64,000 bases of DNA from Tenrec ecaudatus (GCF_050624435.1 NC_134541.1:101924805-101988804); one strand, 5' to 3'; positions 22,570 to 35,900 are shown, numbered from the stretch's first letter. Notes: generated by a model not told the origin, from the sequence alone. A program made the numbers and translations.

Positions 22570-24212
22570 ATGACTGATCAAGTAATGACTCCTACACTTG
22601 GGCATTATTCTGCCGAGATGGATAGGAACATGGTCCGTCAATGCTTTAAAGACTCTTGTGAGTTCCTTAAACCAAGCAGTACATTGACAAAGGGGTGCGG
22701 AGGTTCAGGCTGGATTCAGAAGCTCGCATGAAAGAAAGGATATCATTGTTGATGTCAAATGGATCTTGACAGAGCGAAGAGAATACCAAAAATATGTTTG
22801 TTTTACTGACTATGGAAAGGCATTTGACTGTATTGGTCTTAACAAACTATGGATAGCCTTGAGACGAATGAGAATTTCAGAGCACTTTATTGTGCTTGGT
22901 ACATGGAGCAAGAGGCAGGTGTGTGAACAGACCAAGAGCATACTGCATGGTTTACAATCAGGAAAGGTGTGTATCAGGCTTGTGTCCTCTCACCATACTT
23001 ATTCAATCTGTATGCTGAGCAAATCATCAGAGAAGCTGGACTACAGACCATCAGGATTGGAGGAAGGTTCATTAATGACCTATGACATGCAGATGGCACA
23101 ACCTCCATGCTGACACTTGAGGCAGTTACTGATAAAGATCACGGATGAGTGTTTCTCTTGAGCCCTCTTACCAGTTTATATCACCCCTGAACTGGAGAGA
23201 TTTGTGAGTTATCTAGTCCCATGGAATGCCAGTGGCTTTGCTGAGTCTTTAGCAACTCAATGTAAAGAAAACCAAAATTCTCACAACTGGACCAATAGTC
23301 AACATCATGATGCATCTTGGTCGAAAACAGAGAATTCCAGAGAGATGTTTGTGTCGAGTATGTGAACGCATTTAACTATGAGAATTATAACAAATTAGGG
23401 ATATCATTGAAAAAGTGGGAATTTCATAAGACTGATTGTGCTAACACAGAATCTGTACATGAATCAAGAGGCAGTTGGTAGAACATGATCAAAAAGGAAA
23501 AGTAATTCAAAATGTGAGAATGAATGTAGCAGGGTTCTATCCTTCGCCTTATTGATTCAGTTGGTATGCTGAACAAATAATCCGAGAAGCCAGACTATAT
23601 AAACAGGCGTCAAGGTTGGAGACTTAGCAACAACCTGCAAATAGATAACATAACTTTGCTCTCTGAAAATACAGCTTGAAGCTGTGAAAAAAAAATTCTT
23701 CACATCTGGACTGATAAAATGATAGATGGCAGAATTGATGCTGTCAATTATTTAGTTATACTTGGATCCATAGGATATGTCCATGGAAGCAGAAGTCGGT
23801 AAATGATGTATTACATTGGGAAAATCTGCTGCAAAAGACTTCTTTAAAGTGTTAAAAAAATGCCAACATATCTTTTTAAGTGCACCTGACCTAAGCCATG
23901 GTATTTTCAACTGCTTTGTACAGACGAAAAAGCTGGAAGACAGGAAGGCTGAAGAAGTGATGCATTTAGATTATGGTGTGCAGTAGAAGGTTGCGTATAC
24001 TGGTCGAGAGACCAGTCCCTGGAGAAGGACATCAAGCTTGGTAGAGGGCCAGCAAAAAAACAAAGGGAGACCTTTGACAAAATGGATTGACATAGTAGCT
24101 GCATTAATGGGCTCACATATAAGAACAAATGGGAGGATAACACGGGGCTGGACAGCATTCCATTCTGTTGTACAGTTTCTGGGTCAGAACAGACTCAACA
24201 GCACCGAACACT
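22570..24212 (+). pseudogene. RTE/BovB-type LINE copy C: degenerate reverse transcriptase and 3' end
   Basis: The plus strand keeps recognisable RTE reverse-transcriptase pieces. Near 22,796-22,830 a frame reads VCFTDYGKAFDCIGLNK, equivalent to the catalytic motif A region. Further on, near 22,984-23,020, ccatacttattcaatctgta encodes PYLFNLY (motif B region), and gaccatcaggattggagg precedes the motif C region, where the aspartates sit in a broken frame. The 3' end (gagaaggacatcaagcttgg ... agcaccgaaca) resembles BovB/RTE 3' ends and the AfroSINE tail. Multiple stops and frameshifts make it inactive. It begins near 22,570 and so is 5'-truncated. Confidence 0.8.
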
Positions 24213-24454
24213 CATGCCACGAATGTCTTAAAATGTCTCCTTTGTCCTAGTATCCCGCTCTTGTGTAACTGTAAAAAATCCAGATGATCTTCAGATTGGG
24301 AGTGCCTTTCACTTGGATAACAGGCACCCACTTCTTAGGGTTCAAGTCTTTGACCTTGGCTTAGTGAGTGAAGGTCTAGTCTACCTCAATTGCAAGATAA
24401 CATTTTCAACGAGTGACTTCTTTGTTCTGAGATGCAGGAGGCCCCACTGTCCTT
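24213..24454. other. Short unclassified spacer
   Basis: It lies between the RTE 3' end and the large L1. The minus strand around 24,275-24,360 has a short stop-free stretch reading KVKDLNPKKWVPVI, which looks protein-like and might be a retrocopy fragment, but I cannot match it to a gene. Confidence 0.3.
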
Positions 24455-27079
24455 AGCTTTTAAAAATCATTTTATTAGGGGCTCATACAACTATTTTTAC
24501 AATCCGTACATACATCATTTGTGTCCAGCACATTCGTACATATGTTGACATCATCATTCTCAAAACACCTGCTTTCTACTTGAGCCCTTGGTATCAGCTC
24601 CTCATTTTCCTCTCCCTCCCCGCCCCCCTCCCCCTGAACCCTTGATAATTTATAAATAATTATTATTTTATCATATCTTACACCATCTGATGTCTTCCTC
24701 ACCCAGTTCTCCGCTGTCTGTCCTCCAGTGAGGAGGTAACATGTAGACCTTGTCATCTGTTTCCCCTTTCTCCCTCACCCTCCCTCCACCTTCCCAATAT
24801 CGCCACTCTCTCCCCTGTTCCTGAGGGGTTCATCTGTCCTGGATTCCCTGTATTTCCAGTTCCTATCCATGCCAGTGTACATCTCTCGGTCCAGCCAGTT
24901 ATGTAAGGTAGAATTGGGATCATGATAGTGGGGGGGAGGAAGCATTCAAGAACTAGAGGAAAATTGTAGGTTTCATCGTTCCTACACTACACTCTGACTG
25001 GTTCGTCACCTCCCCACAGCCCTTATGCAAGGGGATATCCATTTTCCCCCAGATGGGCCCTGGGTCCCCACTCTGCACTCCCCCTCATTCACAATGCTAT
25101 GCTTTTTGTGTGTGTGTGTCTTTGATGCCTGATACCTGATCCCTTTGATACTTTGTCATCTCACAGGTGGGTGTGCATTTTCCATGTGGGCTTTGTTGTT
25201 TTCCAGTTAGATGGCCCCTTGTTTATCTTCCAGCCTATGGGAGCCCAGATTCTAAATATTTTGACAACTGGGCACCATCAGCTTTCTTCACCTCATTTGC
25301 CTATGCACCCGCTTTGCCTTCAGCGTTCGCGTCGGGGTAGGCTGGTGCGCTTCTTCCTTGTGGGCTTTGTTGTTTCTTAGCTAGATGGCTGCCTGATTGT
25401 CTTCAAGCCTTTAAGACCCCTGATGCTATATCATTTGATAGCCAGGCACCATGAGCTTTATTCGCAACTTTTGCTTATGTACCCATTATGTTCTCAGTGA
25501 TCAAGTTGGGACAGGCTGGTGTGCTTCTTCCATGTGGATTTTGTTGTCTCTCAGCTAGATGGCTGTTTGTTTATCTTCAGGTCTTTAAGACTTTAGGTGC
25601 TATATCTTTTGGGAGCTGGGCACTATCAGCTTTCTTCACCACATTTGCTTGTGCACCCATTGTCTTCAGCGATCGTGCCAGGCAGGTGAGCATCTAAGAC
25701 TGCCGAATTGTTAGAACAAAGTGTTCTTGTGTTGAGGGAGTACTTTAGCAGGGGCCCACTGTTCATCTGTTTCCTTAATACTAAACCTATAAATATATGT
25801 ACATAGATCTATTCTCCCCTTGTCATATATAAATATATTTACATCTTTATATGTCTGTATTTAAATCTCTATGCCTACTCTTTGCCTCCTAGTTCTTTCC
25901 TCTGTTTCTTTGTATTTTCCTCTTGTCCCACTATCATGTTCTGGCTTCATTTGGGTTTTAGGAATTTCTCTTGGTTACATTGTCCTTGATCCAGCCCTGC
26001 CAGACCTCCCACACTCTCGTTGAGACTGATTTTGGATCACTTGTTATTCCCTTGTCCCTGGGCTTGTTAACACTCTCTTCCTTTTCCCCGCTACCCATAC
26101 CCCTGTGTCCCCCAGGAACTGTCATCCCGCTGTTCTCTCTTCTGGCCTGCTTACTCCACCTATCCCTTCCAGGTAGACATGCTATGTTCTATCACAAGAT
26201 TGAGTACCATGAAGCACCAACAGAAAGTAAAACAATAGCTACAACAACAACACACACACACACACGCACACACACATAAACATATGAATAGTTCAGGGTC
26301 TGTTTGTTTTCCTTCACAGGTGCTTTCCAGTCAAGCCTGACGGGGTGCCATGCCCTGGCACCGCCTCTATCCCTGGGGACTTCATTGCTCTGCTTCCCCT
26401 GCTGCTCTGCTACATGTCCCCAGGGGCCGGCTTCGGTGTTGTGAGCTCATGGCAGGCACAATTCCCACTGTGTGTCTCTAGTGTTGTCCACAATGGTGCT
26501 GTGGGTCAATGAGAAACGCTGTGTCCCACGGTGAGGCCGGCCCTGTGGTCATCTCTATGCATTGCTTTTCTGAGTAGGAACATTGTCCTCAGGGCTTGGT
26601 GAGCCAGGATGTGCATCACTCTTTTCTTTCCTCCCTCTCCCCCCCCCCCCCTGCCCCATCTTTGGCTCTTGTGTGCTCTGACCAGGCGAGTCTTCTTCCC
26701 TCTTCTTGTGCTGTAGCGTCAGTGATGTCCTCTGAAATGAATTCTTCTTGGGGGGTGGGGGGTGCTGTCCACTGAGTTGGTAATGGGTCCGGCACCTCAG
26801 GCCTCTCTATAGGTTCCCTGCTTCATGTCAGTGTGTTGCATTCTTGCCTTGGAGCTCCGGGTTGAAGTCTGGTCCCTCTTTCCCTGTGGAGACACAATCA
26901 ACACCCTCCCCCGGCTACCCATCCCTTTTTCCATCCTCCCTTTTAATGGGCTGCCATATGTATCCCATATATATCCCTGAGTTTAGTCTGCCCCCTGCCA
27001 TATTACCTGGGCCTCACCCCAGGGACGAATGTAAACAGCATCTTTTTCCCTAAGCCCCTTTAGAATTTTTTTTTTGAGC
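24455..27079 (-). mobile_element. Older L1 (host of the young L1): 3' UTR
   Basis: This is the full 3' UTR of a long but decayed L1 that spans 24,455-42,001 with the young L1 inside it. The terminal block has AATAAA on the minus strand near 24,470. The 3' UTR module repeat appears about three times (about 25,120-25,320, 25,330-25,490 and 25,500-25,690). A CA-rich microsatellite lies at 26,251-26,277. A possible 8-bp duplication, ctgtcctt, lies at 24,447-24,454 and 42,002-42,009. Confidence 0.85.
26251..26277. repeat. CA-rich microsatellite
   Basis: A CA-rich dinucleotide run with one G interruption, inside the old L1 3' UTR. Confidence 0.9.
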
Positions 27080-30000
27080 TTACCTCTGCGGACTCATGTA
27101 GTACTTGTCCTTTTGTGCTTGGCTTACTTCAGTTAGCATACTTTCCTCCAGTTCTTCCCATGCGGCGTTGTGCTTCATGCGTTCATTATTGCTTTATAGG
27201 GATGCGTAATACTCCATTGTATGTATGTACCAGAGTTTTTTAATCCATTCATCTGTTGATGGGAATTTGGGCTGTTTCCAACTCCTTGCAATTGTGAACT
27301 GTGCCGCGGTGAACACTGGGGCATAGATGTCTGGCTGTGGTTTGTTTTTTGTCTCTTCTGGGTGTATGTCCAATAGCGGGATTGCTGGATCATAAGATAA
27401 CTCAATTTCCAACTGTTTTAGATATCGCCAAATCAATTTCCATAATGGCTGCACATACCTCCAGGTCCACCAGCAGTGGACAAGAGTTCCTATCTCTCTG
27501 CATCCCCGCCAACACTTGTTACTTTCTGATTTCTTGAATTGGGCTATCTTTGAGGGTGTTAGGTGGTATCTTACAGTTGTTTCAATTTGCATTTCTCTTA
27601 TGGCTAGAGATCTGGAACATTTTCTCATATATTTATTGGCCATTTGGATTTCTGCCCTTGAGAAACTCCTGCTCAGGTCCTTTTGGTTTTTTTCTTGTTG
27701 TAGTTTAGTAGTGTATTGTAGATTTTAGTAATAAGGCCTTTGTCTGATGTGTCATTGCTAAAGATGTTTTCCCATTCTGTAGTCTCTCTTATTATTCTCT
27801 TGGTGAATTCTTTCGATGCACATAAGTGTTTTATTTTTAGTATGTCCCATTGGTCAACTTGTGCCTCCTCCATGTTGGTGTCCTTCCCGATTTCCTATAG
27901 CCTATGTAATCCCCGTGCCAAGGTTCTCAGGTTTGTCCCAAGTCCCTCATTGATGGCCTTAATAGTTTGGGGTTTTACCTCAAGGTCTGTGATCCACCTT
28001 GAGTCTATTCTTGTGCATGGAGTGAGGTAAGGGTCTTGCTTCCTTTTTCTGCAGCTATATATCCATTTTTTCCAGCACCATGAATTGAAGAGGGCATCTG
28101 CTTCCCATTTGATATTTTTGGGCCCCTTATCAAAGATCAGTTGTGAGTATGCTGATGATTTTATTTCTGGGGTTTCAATCCTTTTCCATTGGTCTGAATA
28201 TCTATCGTTATACCAATATCACGTTGTTTTGACCACTGTGGCTGTGTAGTAGGTGCTAAAGTCAGGCAAAGCAAACCCTCCGACTTGGTCCTTCTTCTTG
28301 AGGAGTTCTCTGCTAATTCTCGGTTTCTTCCCTCTCCATATGGAGTTGGCAATCTGTTTCTTCAACTCTTTGAAGAAAGTTGCTGAAATTTGGATTGGGA
28401 TAGCATTGAACTTATATAGTGACTTGGGTAGATTTGACATCTTTATGATATTGAGTCTGCCGAACCACGAGCATGGAGTCTCCTTCCATTTGTTGAGGTC
28501 ATCCTTGGTTTCTTTTAATAGGGTTTTGTAGTTTTCCTTATACAGATCTTTTGTACAGGTCTATCCCTAGATATTTCAATTTGTGTTTGGCTATTGTGAA
28601 GGGTACCCCCTTTTTGATCTCCTCTTCTGTGTCCTTGTCCGATGTGTATAGTAGTGCGATAGACATCTGTTTGTTGATCTTGTAACCTGACACTCTGCCA
28701 TATTCCTCTATTGCTTCTAGTACTCTTCTTGTGGAACTTTTAGGATTTCCCATATATGAAATCATATCATCTGCAAATAACGAAAGTTTCACTTCTTCCT
28801 TCCCCAGACCAATACCTTTGATATCTTTTCTTTGCCTTATATTGTTACCTAGGACCTCCAGTACAATGTTAAATAGGAGTGGGGACAGGGGACATCCTTG
28901 TCTAGACCCCTTTTTCAGAAGAATTGATCTCATCTTTTCTCCATTGACTATGACATTGGCTGTTGGTTTTTTCATATATAGCTTGTATTATATTGAGGAA
29001 TTTTCCTTCCATTCCTATCTTCTTGAGTGTCCTAAACATGAATTGGTGTTGAATGTTGTCGAATGCTTTTTCTGCATCTATTGATATTATCATGTGGTTC
29101 TTATATTTCTTCATTTCAAGGTGACGAAATGTTGAACCATCCCTGCATTCCTGGTATGAATCCCACTGGTCATGGTGAATTAATTGTTTTATATATTTTT
29201 GTATTCTCTTGGCTAGTATTTAGTTAAGGATTTTTGCATCGATGTTCATTAGGGAAATTTGTCTGTAGCTCTCAATTCTTGTGGGATCGTTTCCCAGTTT
29301 AGGTATTAGAGTTATACTAGCTTCATAGAAGGAATTTGGAAGTTTGCCATCTTTTTCTATCGTCTGGAAGAGTTTGTGTAGGATTGATGTCAGTTCTTCC
29401 CTGCATGCTTGATAGAATTCACCAGTGAATCTGTCTGGTCACAGTGCCTTCTTGGTTCGTAATTCTTTGATAGCCTTGTCTATGTCTTCTATTGATATGG
29501 GTCTGTTGAGATTCTTGATGGCCATTGGGGATAATCCAGGGAGGGATTGTTATTCCAAGAATTCATCCATGTCTTCCAAGTTTTTTAATTCATTGGAGTA
29601 CAGTCCTTCATAGTACTGTGTAATTATCCTTTTGATTTCACTAGGGTCCGTTGTAATATTCCCTCTTTCATCCTTCTTCCTCGCTATTGAGATGTGTTCG
29701 TTCCTTTCTTTGGTCAAATTCGCGAGAGGTTTGTCGATTCGATTTATCCGTTTGAAGAACCAACTTGTAGCAGCATTGATTTTTTCCATAGTTTTCTTAT
29801 TTTCTCTCTCCTGAATCTCAGATCTAATTCTTATTACTTCTTTTCTTTTTCTGTTAGTTGGATTTTCTTGCTGACTCCGCTCTAGTTGCTGTAAATTTTA
29901 TGCCAGTGTATCAATCATAAGCCTCTCCTCCTTCGTTATTTGTGCATGTGATACTATGAAACTTCCTCTGATGACTGCCTTTGCTGTGTCCCATATGTTT

Positions 30001-30142
30001 TGGTATGTCATGTTTTCATTCTCGTTGGTTTCTAGAAATTTCCTAATTTCATCTCTGCTCTGAGCCAGTACACACTCCTTTTGCAATAGAGAGTTATTCA
30101 TTCTCCAATGGTTTGCCCTTGGTTTCTTTACCTTCCTTTTGT
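27080..30142 (-). pseudogene. Older L1 ORF2, C-terminal two-thirds, disrupted
   Basis: The product would be the L1 endonuclease/reverse transcriptase, but the frame is broken into segments: 27,194-27,643, 28,219-28,440, 28,538-28,975, 29,550-29,789 and 29,898-30,152. The RT part is recognisable: [17 protein letters not shown], then [12 protein letters not shown] with both catalytic aspartates. The C-terminal cysteine knuckle (CWRGC...HCWWTWRY) has lost its last cysteine, which the young copy keeps. The stop codon corresponds to 27,080-27,082. The gene is cut at 30,142-30,156 by the young L1, and its N-terminal part continues at 39,111. It is clearly inactive. Confidence 0.9.
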
Positions 30143-30156
30143 TCATTTCCAATCTT
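30143..30156. repeat. Left target-site duplication of the young L1
   Basis: tcatttccaatctt is identical to 39,097-39,110. The host ORF2 reads on correctly across the site when one copy and the insertion are removed. Confidence 0.93.
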
Positions 30157-30189
30157 TTTTTAAATTAATTAATTAATTTATTTTAACAA

Positions 30190-30314
30190 TTTATTAGGGG
30201 CTCATACAATTCTTTTCACAGTTCATACATATACATACATCAATTGTATAAAGCACATCTGTACAGTCTTTGCCCTAATCATTTTTTTTCTCTTTTCTTC
30301 TTTTACATTTTATT
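30190..30314 (-). terminator. Two successive L1 polyadenylation signals
   Basis: AATAAA on the minus strand occurs at 30,309-30,314 (end of the main 3' UTR) and again at 30,190-30,195. The second ends a ~110-bp repeat of the terminal L1 block. The tail after the second signal is aattaattaatt-rich rather than pure poly-A. Confidence 0.75.
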
Positions 30315-32936
30315 AGGGATTCATACAACTCTTACCACAATCCATACATATACATACATCAATTGTATAAAGCACATCCATACATTCCCTGTCCCAATCA
30401 TTCTCAAGGCATTTGCTCTCCACTTAAGCCCCTTGCATCAGGTCCTCTTTTTTTTCCCCCTCCCTCCCCATTCCCCCCTCCCTCATATGCCCTTGGTAAT
30501 TTATACATCGTTATTTTGTCATATCTTGCCCTATCCGGAGTCTCCCTTCCCCCCTTCTCTGCTGTCCCTCTCCCAGGGAAGAGGTCACATGTGGATCCTT
30601 GTAATCAGTTCCCCCTTTCCAACCCACTCACCCTCCACTCTCCCAGCATCGTCCCTCATACCCTTGGTCCTGAAGGTATCATCCACCCTGGATTCCCTGT
30701 ACCTCCAACCCTCATATGTACCAGTGTACAGCCTCTGTCCTATCCAGCCCTGCAAGGTAGAATTTGGATCATGGTAGTTGGGGGGAGGAAGCATCCAGGA
30801 TCTGGGGGAAAGCTGTGTTCTTCACCGATACTACCTCACACCCTAATTAACCCATCTCCTCTCCTAAACCCCTCTATGAGGGGATCTCCATTGGCCGACA
30901 CTTGGGCCTTGGGTCTCCACTCTGCACTTCCCCCTTCATTTGATATGATATGTATATACATATATACATATACACATATATACACATACATACACACACT
31001 TATATCTTTTTTTTTTTGCATGATGCCTTATACCTGGTCCCTTGGGCACCTCGTGATCGCACTGGCCGGTGTGCTTCTTCCATGTGGGCTTATTTGCTTC
31101 TGAGCTAGATGGCGGCTTGTTCACCTTCAAGCCTTTAAGACCCCAGTCACTATCTCTTTTGATAGCCGGGCACCATCAGCTTTCTTCACCACATTTGCTT
31201 ATGCACCCATTTGTCTTCAGCGATCCTATCATGGAGGTGTGCAGTCAATGATATGATTTTTTGTTCTTTGATGCCTGGTAACTGATCCCTTTGGGACCAC
31301 TCGATCACACAGGCTGGTGTGTTCTTCCATGTGGACTTTGTTGCTTCTGAGCTAGATGGCCGCTTGTTTATCTTCAAGCCTTTAAGACCCCAGTCACTAT
31401 CTCTTTTGATAGCCGGGCACCATCAGCTTTCTTCACCACATTTACTTGTTCACCCACTTTGGCTCCAGCCGTTGTGTCGGGAGAGTGAGCATCATAGAGT
31501 TCCAATTTAATAAAAGAAGGTATTCGTGCATTGAGGGAGTGTTTGAGTAGAGGCCCAAGGTCCTTCTGCCACCTTAATACTTGACCTATAAATATAGACA
31601 CATAGATCTATTTCCCCATCCTCCTATATATATTTGCATGTACATGTCTTTGTCTAGACCTCCATGAATGCCCTTTGACTCCTAGTTCTTTCCTCCATCT
31701 CCCTTGACTTTCCTCCTGCCCTACTACCATGCTTCATCGCCACCTGGGCTAGAGTATATCTCTTCTCTAAGCAACCTTACCCTTGATCATTTTCCACCAG
31801 GCCTGCCACTCCCCCTTCTCTACCATTTGGGGTCCCATGTTTTTCCCTTGTCCCTGGGTTTGTTAACACCACTTCCTTACCCCCCCTACCCCCCCACCCC
31901 AAGTCCCCCCGGAACTGTCGGTCCCGTTGTTTTTCCTCCAGATAGTTCATCAAGCCTGTCCTATTCAGACAGACCTGTGGAGTCACTAACATGCATGAAA
32001 ACTAGACAGAGGAAAACAAAGCAACAGTATACAACCAGACAACAAAACAACAAAAACAAACCACTGACAAAGAACAGAACAAAACTGTTCACAAGAGAAA
32101 AGCTTGTAGTTAGTTCAGGGATCGTTTGCTGGCCCTTAGGAGCGTTTTTCAGTCCAGTCTGTTGGGGCACCACGCCCTGGCCCCAAAGTCCACTTTCAGC
32201 ATTCCCTGGGGACCTTGCCACTCCATTCCTTTGCTGTTCCGCTGCACTCCCCCAGTGATTTGCCTTGGTGTGGTGGGATCAGGTCAGGTGCAATTCCCAC
32301 ACTGTGTCTCCGGTGCTGTCCCCTGTATCGCCCTTAGTCACTGAGGGGCATCATGTCTCATAGTAGGGCCAGCCATATTGTTCTCTCTGTGGACTGGCTG
32401 CTCTACTCAGGAACATCATCATCACGGCCTGGTGGGCCAGGCTGTGCTCTACTCTCTCCTCCTGCCCCTTCATCTGCTCCCGTGTGCTCTGATCAAATAT
32501 GTCCATCTCCCAGAGCTGCAGAGCCAATGTCGTCCTTTGGAACAAATTCTTTTCGGGGGAGGGGCAGGATTCCACTTAATTTATGGTGCTAGAGCCAGCC
32601 TCCCAGACCTCTCCACCGGTTCCCTCCTCCACGCCGGGATATTGCATTCACACCTTGTGACACTGGGTTGAAGTCTGGTCCCACTTTCCCTGTGGAGATA
32701 TAAACAATACCCTCCCCTTGGGTGGATTAATGCCCCATGACCCCACTACCCTTTTCTTCCTTGTATTCATCCTTTTGTTTTCCTTTCCCCACCTCCTCCA
32801 CCATTGTTTACCATGTACATCCCTGGTTTTGGTCTGGTCTCTTCCATACTACACCATCTTCACCCCTAAAATGTTTGTATACAGTAGCTTTTTTCCCTAT
32901 GCCACTTTTGCTTTAAAAAATTTTTTTTTTAAATTC
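30315..32936 (-). other. 3' UTR of the full-length L1
   Basis: This is the 2.6-kb untranslated region from the ORF2 stop to the first polyadenylation signal. It is the source sequence for almost all short L1 fragments in the window. It contains two tandem copies of a ~230-bp module (about 31,019-31,255 and 31,256-31,485, each with a ccttcaagcctttaagaccc or cttcaagcctttaagacccc block), an AT/CA microsatellite at 30,945-31,012 and a GA-rich stretch (as read on the minus strand) near the ORF2 stop. Long antisense ORFs here are not convincing genes. Confidence 0.85.
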
Positions 32937-35900
32937 TTACCTCAGCGGACTCATGTTGTACTTGTCCTTTTGTGCCTGACTTACTTCGCTTAGCATGATT
33001 TCCTCCAGTTCTTCCCATGCCGCTATGTGCCTCATACGTTCATCACTGCTTTTTAGTGATGCGTAGTATTCCATTGTATGTATACACCACAGTTTTTTAA
33101 TCCAATCGTCAGTTGATGGAAATTTGGGTTGCTTCCAACTCCTTGCAATTGTGAACTGTGCCGCAATGAACATTGGAGCACAGATGTCTGGTCTTGGTTT
33201 GTTTCTTGCCTCTTCTGGGTATATGCCCAGTAGGGGGATTGCTGGGTCATATGGTAACTCTATTTCCATCTGTTTTAGGTATCGCCAGATTGATTTCCAT
33301 AGTGGCTGTACGTACTTACAGTCCCACCAGCAGTGGATGAGAGTTCCTGTCTCCCCACAGCCCCTCCAACACTTGTTGCTTTCTGATTTTTTGAATTGGG
33401 CTACCTTTGAGGGTGTCAGGTGGTACCTCATTGTTGTTTTAATTTGCATTTCTCTTATGGCTAAAGATCGGGAACATTTTCTCATATATTTGTTGGCCAT
33501 TCGGATTTCTGCCCCTGTGAAACTTCTGTTCAAGTCCTTTGCCCACCTTTCAAGTGGGCTATTGGTTTTTTTCTTTTTGGAAGCTAGCAGAGTACTGTAG
33601 ATTTTAGTAATAAGGCCTTTGTCTGATGTGTCATTGCTAAAGATGTTTTCCCAGTCTGTGGACTCTCTTATTACTCTCTTGGTGAATTCTTTAGATGTAC
33701 ACAAGTGTTTTATCTTCAGTATATCCCATTTGTCGATTTGTGCCTCCTCTGTGTTTGTGTCCTTCCCTATTTCTGATAGCCTGTGTATTCCCTGCGCCAA
33801 AGTTCTCAAGTTGGTCCCAATTCCCTCATTGATGGCCCTAATAGTTTGGGGTTTAACTTCAAGGTCTGTGATCCACCTTGAGTTTATTCTTGTGCATGGA
33901 GTGGGATAAGGGTCTTGCTTCATTTTTCTGCATGTTGATATCCATTTTTTCCAGCACCACTTGTTAAAGAGGGCATCTGCTTCCCATTTGATCTTTTTGG
34001 GGCCCTTGTCAAAGATCAGCTGTGTGTATGCTGATGCTTTTATTTCTGGGTTTTCAGTTCTTTTCCATTGGTCTGAGTATCTGTCATTGTACCAATACCA
34101 TGCAGTTTTGAGAACTGTGGCTGTATAGTGTGTGCCAAAGTCAGGTAAAGCAAGCCCTCCCACGGTGTCCTTCTTCTTGAGGAGTTCTCTGCTAATTCTG
34201 GGCTTTTTCCCTCTCCATATGAAGTTGGTAATCAGTTTTTCCATTTCTTTGAAGAAAGATGATGGTAATTGTATCGGGATAGCATTAAACTTATATAGTG
34301 CCTTTGGCAGAACTGACATCTTGACTATATTAAGTCTCCCAATCCAAGAGCATGGAATATTCTTCCATTTGTTGAGGTCGCTCTTGGTTTCTTGTAATAG
34401 TGTTCTATAGTTTTCCCTATATAGATCTTTTGTTTTTTCAGTCAAGTGTATCCCTAGATATTTCAGTTTGTGTTTGGCTATTGTGAAGGGTACCACCTTT
34501 TTGATCTCTTCTTCTGTGGTCTTATCTGATGTGTATAACAGTCCGATGGACTTCTGTTTGTTGATCTTGTATCCTGCCACTCTGCCAAACTCTTCTATTG
34601 CTTCCAGTACTCCCCTTGTGGAACTTTTGGGATTTTCCATATATAAAATCATATCATCTGCAAATAACGATAGTTTCACCTCTTCCTTCCCCAGACGAAT
34701 ACCTTTGATGTCACTTCTTTGCCTTATGCTGTTAGCTAAAACCTCCAGCACTATATTAAATAGGAGTGGAGACAAGGGGCATCCTTGTCTGGTTCCCTTT
34801 TTCAGTGGGATTGTGTTAGTCTTTTCTCCATTGACTATGACTTTGGCTGTTGGTTTTTCATATATAGCTTGTATTGTCTTGAGGAACTTTCCTTCCATTC
34901 CTATCTTCGCTAGTGTCTTAAACAGGAATTGGTGTTGGATGTTGTCGAATGCTTTTTCTGCGTCTATTGATATAATCATGTGATTCTTATACTTTTTCAT
35001 GTCAATGTGACGAATAATACTAATGGTCTTTCGTATGTTGAACCATCCCTGCATCCCTGGTATGAATCCCACTTGGTCATGGTGAATTATTTGTTTTATA
35101 TACTTTTGTATTCTGTTGGCTAGTATTTTGTTAAGGATTTTTGCATCAATGTTCATTAGGGATATCGGTCTGTAGTTCTCGATTCTTGTGGGATCCTTGC
35201 CCGGTTTGGGTATCAGAGTTATACTAGCTTCATAGAAGGAGTTTGGGAGTTTGCCATCTTTTTCTATGTTCTGGAAAAGTTTGTGTAGGATTGGTATTAG
35301 TTCTTCCCTGAATGCTTGGTAGAATTCTCCAGTGTATCCATCTGGTCCAGGGGATTTTTTTGTTGGTAATCCCTTGATAACCTTTTCTATTTCTTCTATT
35401 GCGATGGGTCTGTTGAGATTCTTGATGTCCACCGAGGATAGTCTAGGGAGGGATTGTTTTTCCAGGAATTTGTCCATGTCTTCCAAATTGTCGAATTCAT
35501 TGGAGTACAATCCTTCATAGTATTGTGTAACTATCCTTTTGATTTCATTAGGGTCTGTTGTAATGACCCCTCTTTCATCCCTTATTCTTGCTATTGAGAT
35601 TTGTTCCCTCCTTTCTTTGGTTAGGTTTGCCAATGGTCTATCGATCCTGTTTATCTTTTCAAAGAACCAACTTTTAGCGATATTAATTTTTTCCATAGTT
35701 TTTTTATTTTCCCTCTCCTGAATCTCAGCCCTGATTTTTATAATTTCTTTTCTTTTGCTATTAGTAGGGTTGTCCTGCTGACTCAGCTCTAGTTTTTGTA
35801 AATTTTGTGTCAGCGTATCCGTCATGAGTCTCTCTTCCTTTTTCAGGTGTGCTTGTATTGCTATGAACCTTCCTCTGATGACTGCCTTTGCTGTGTCCCA

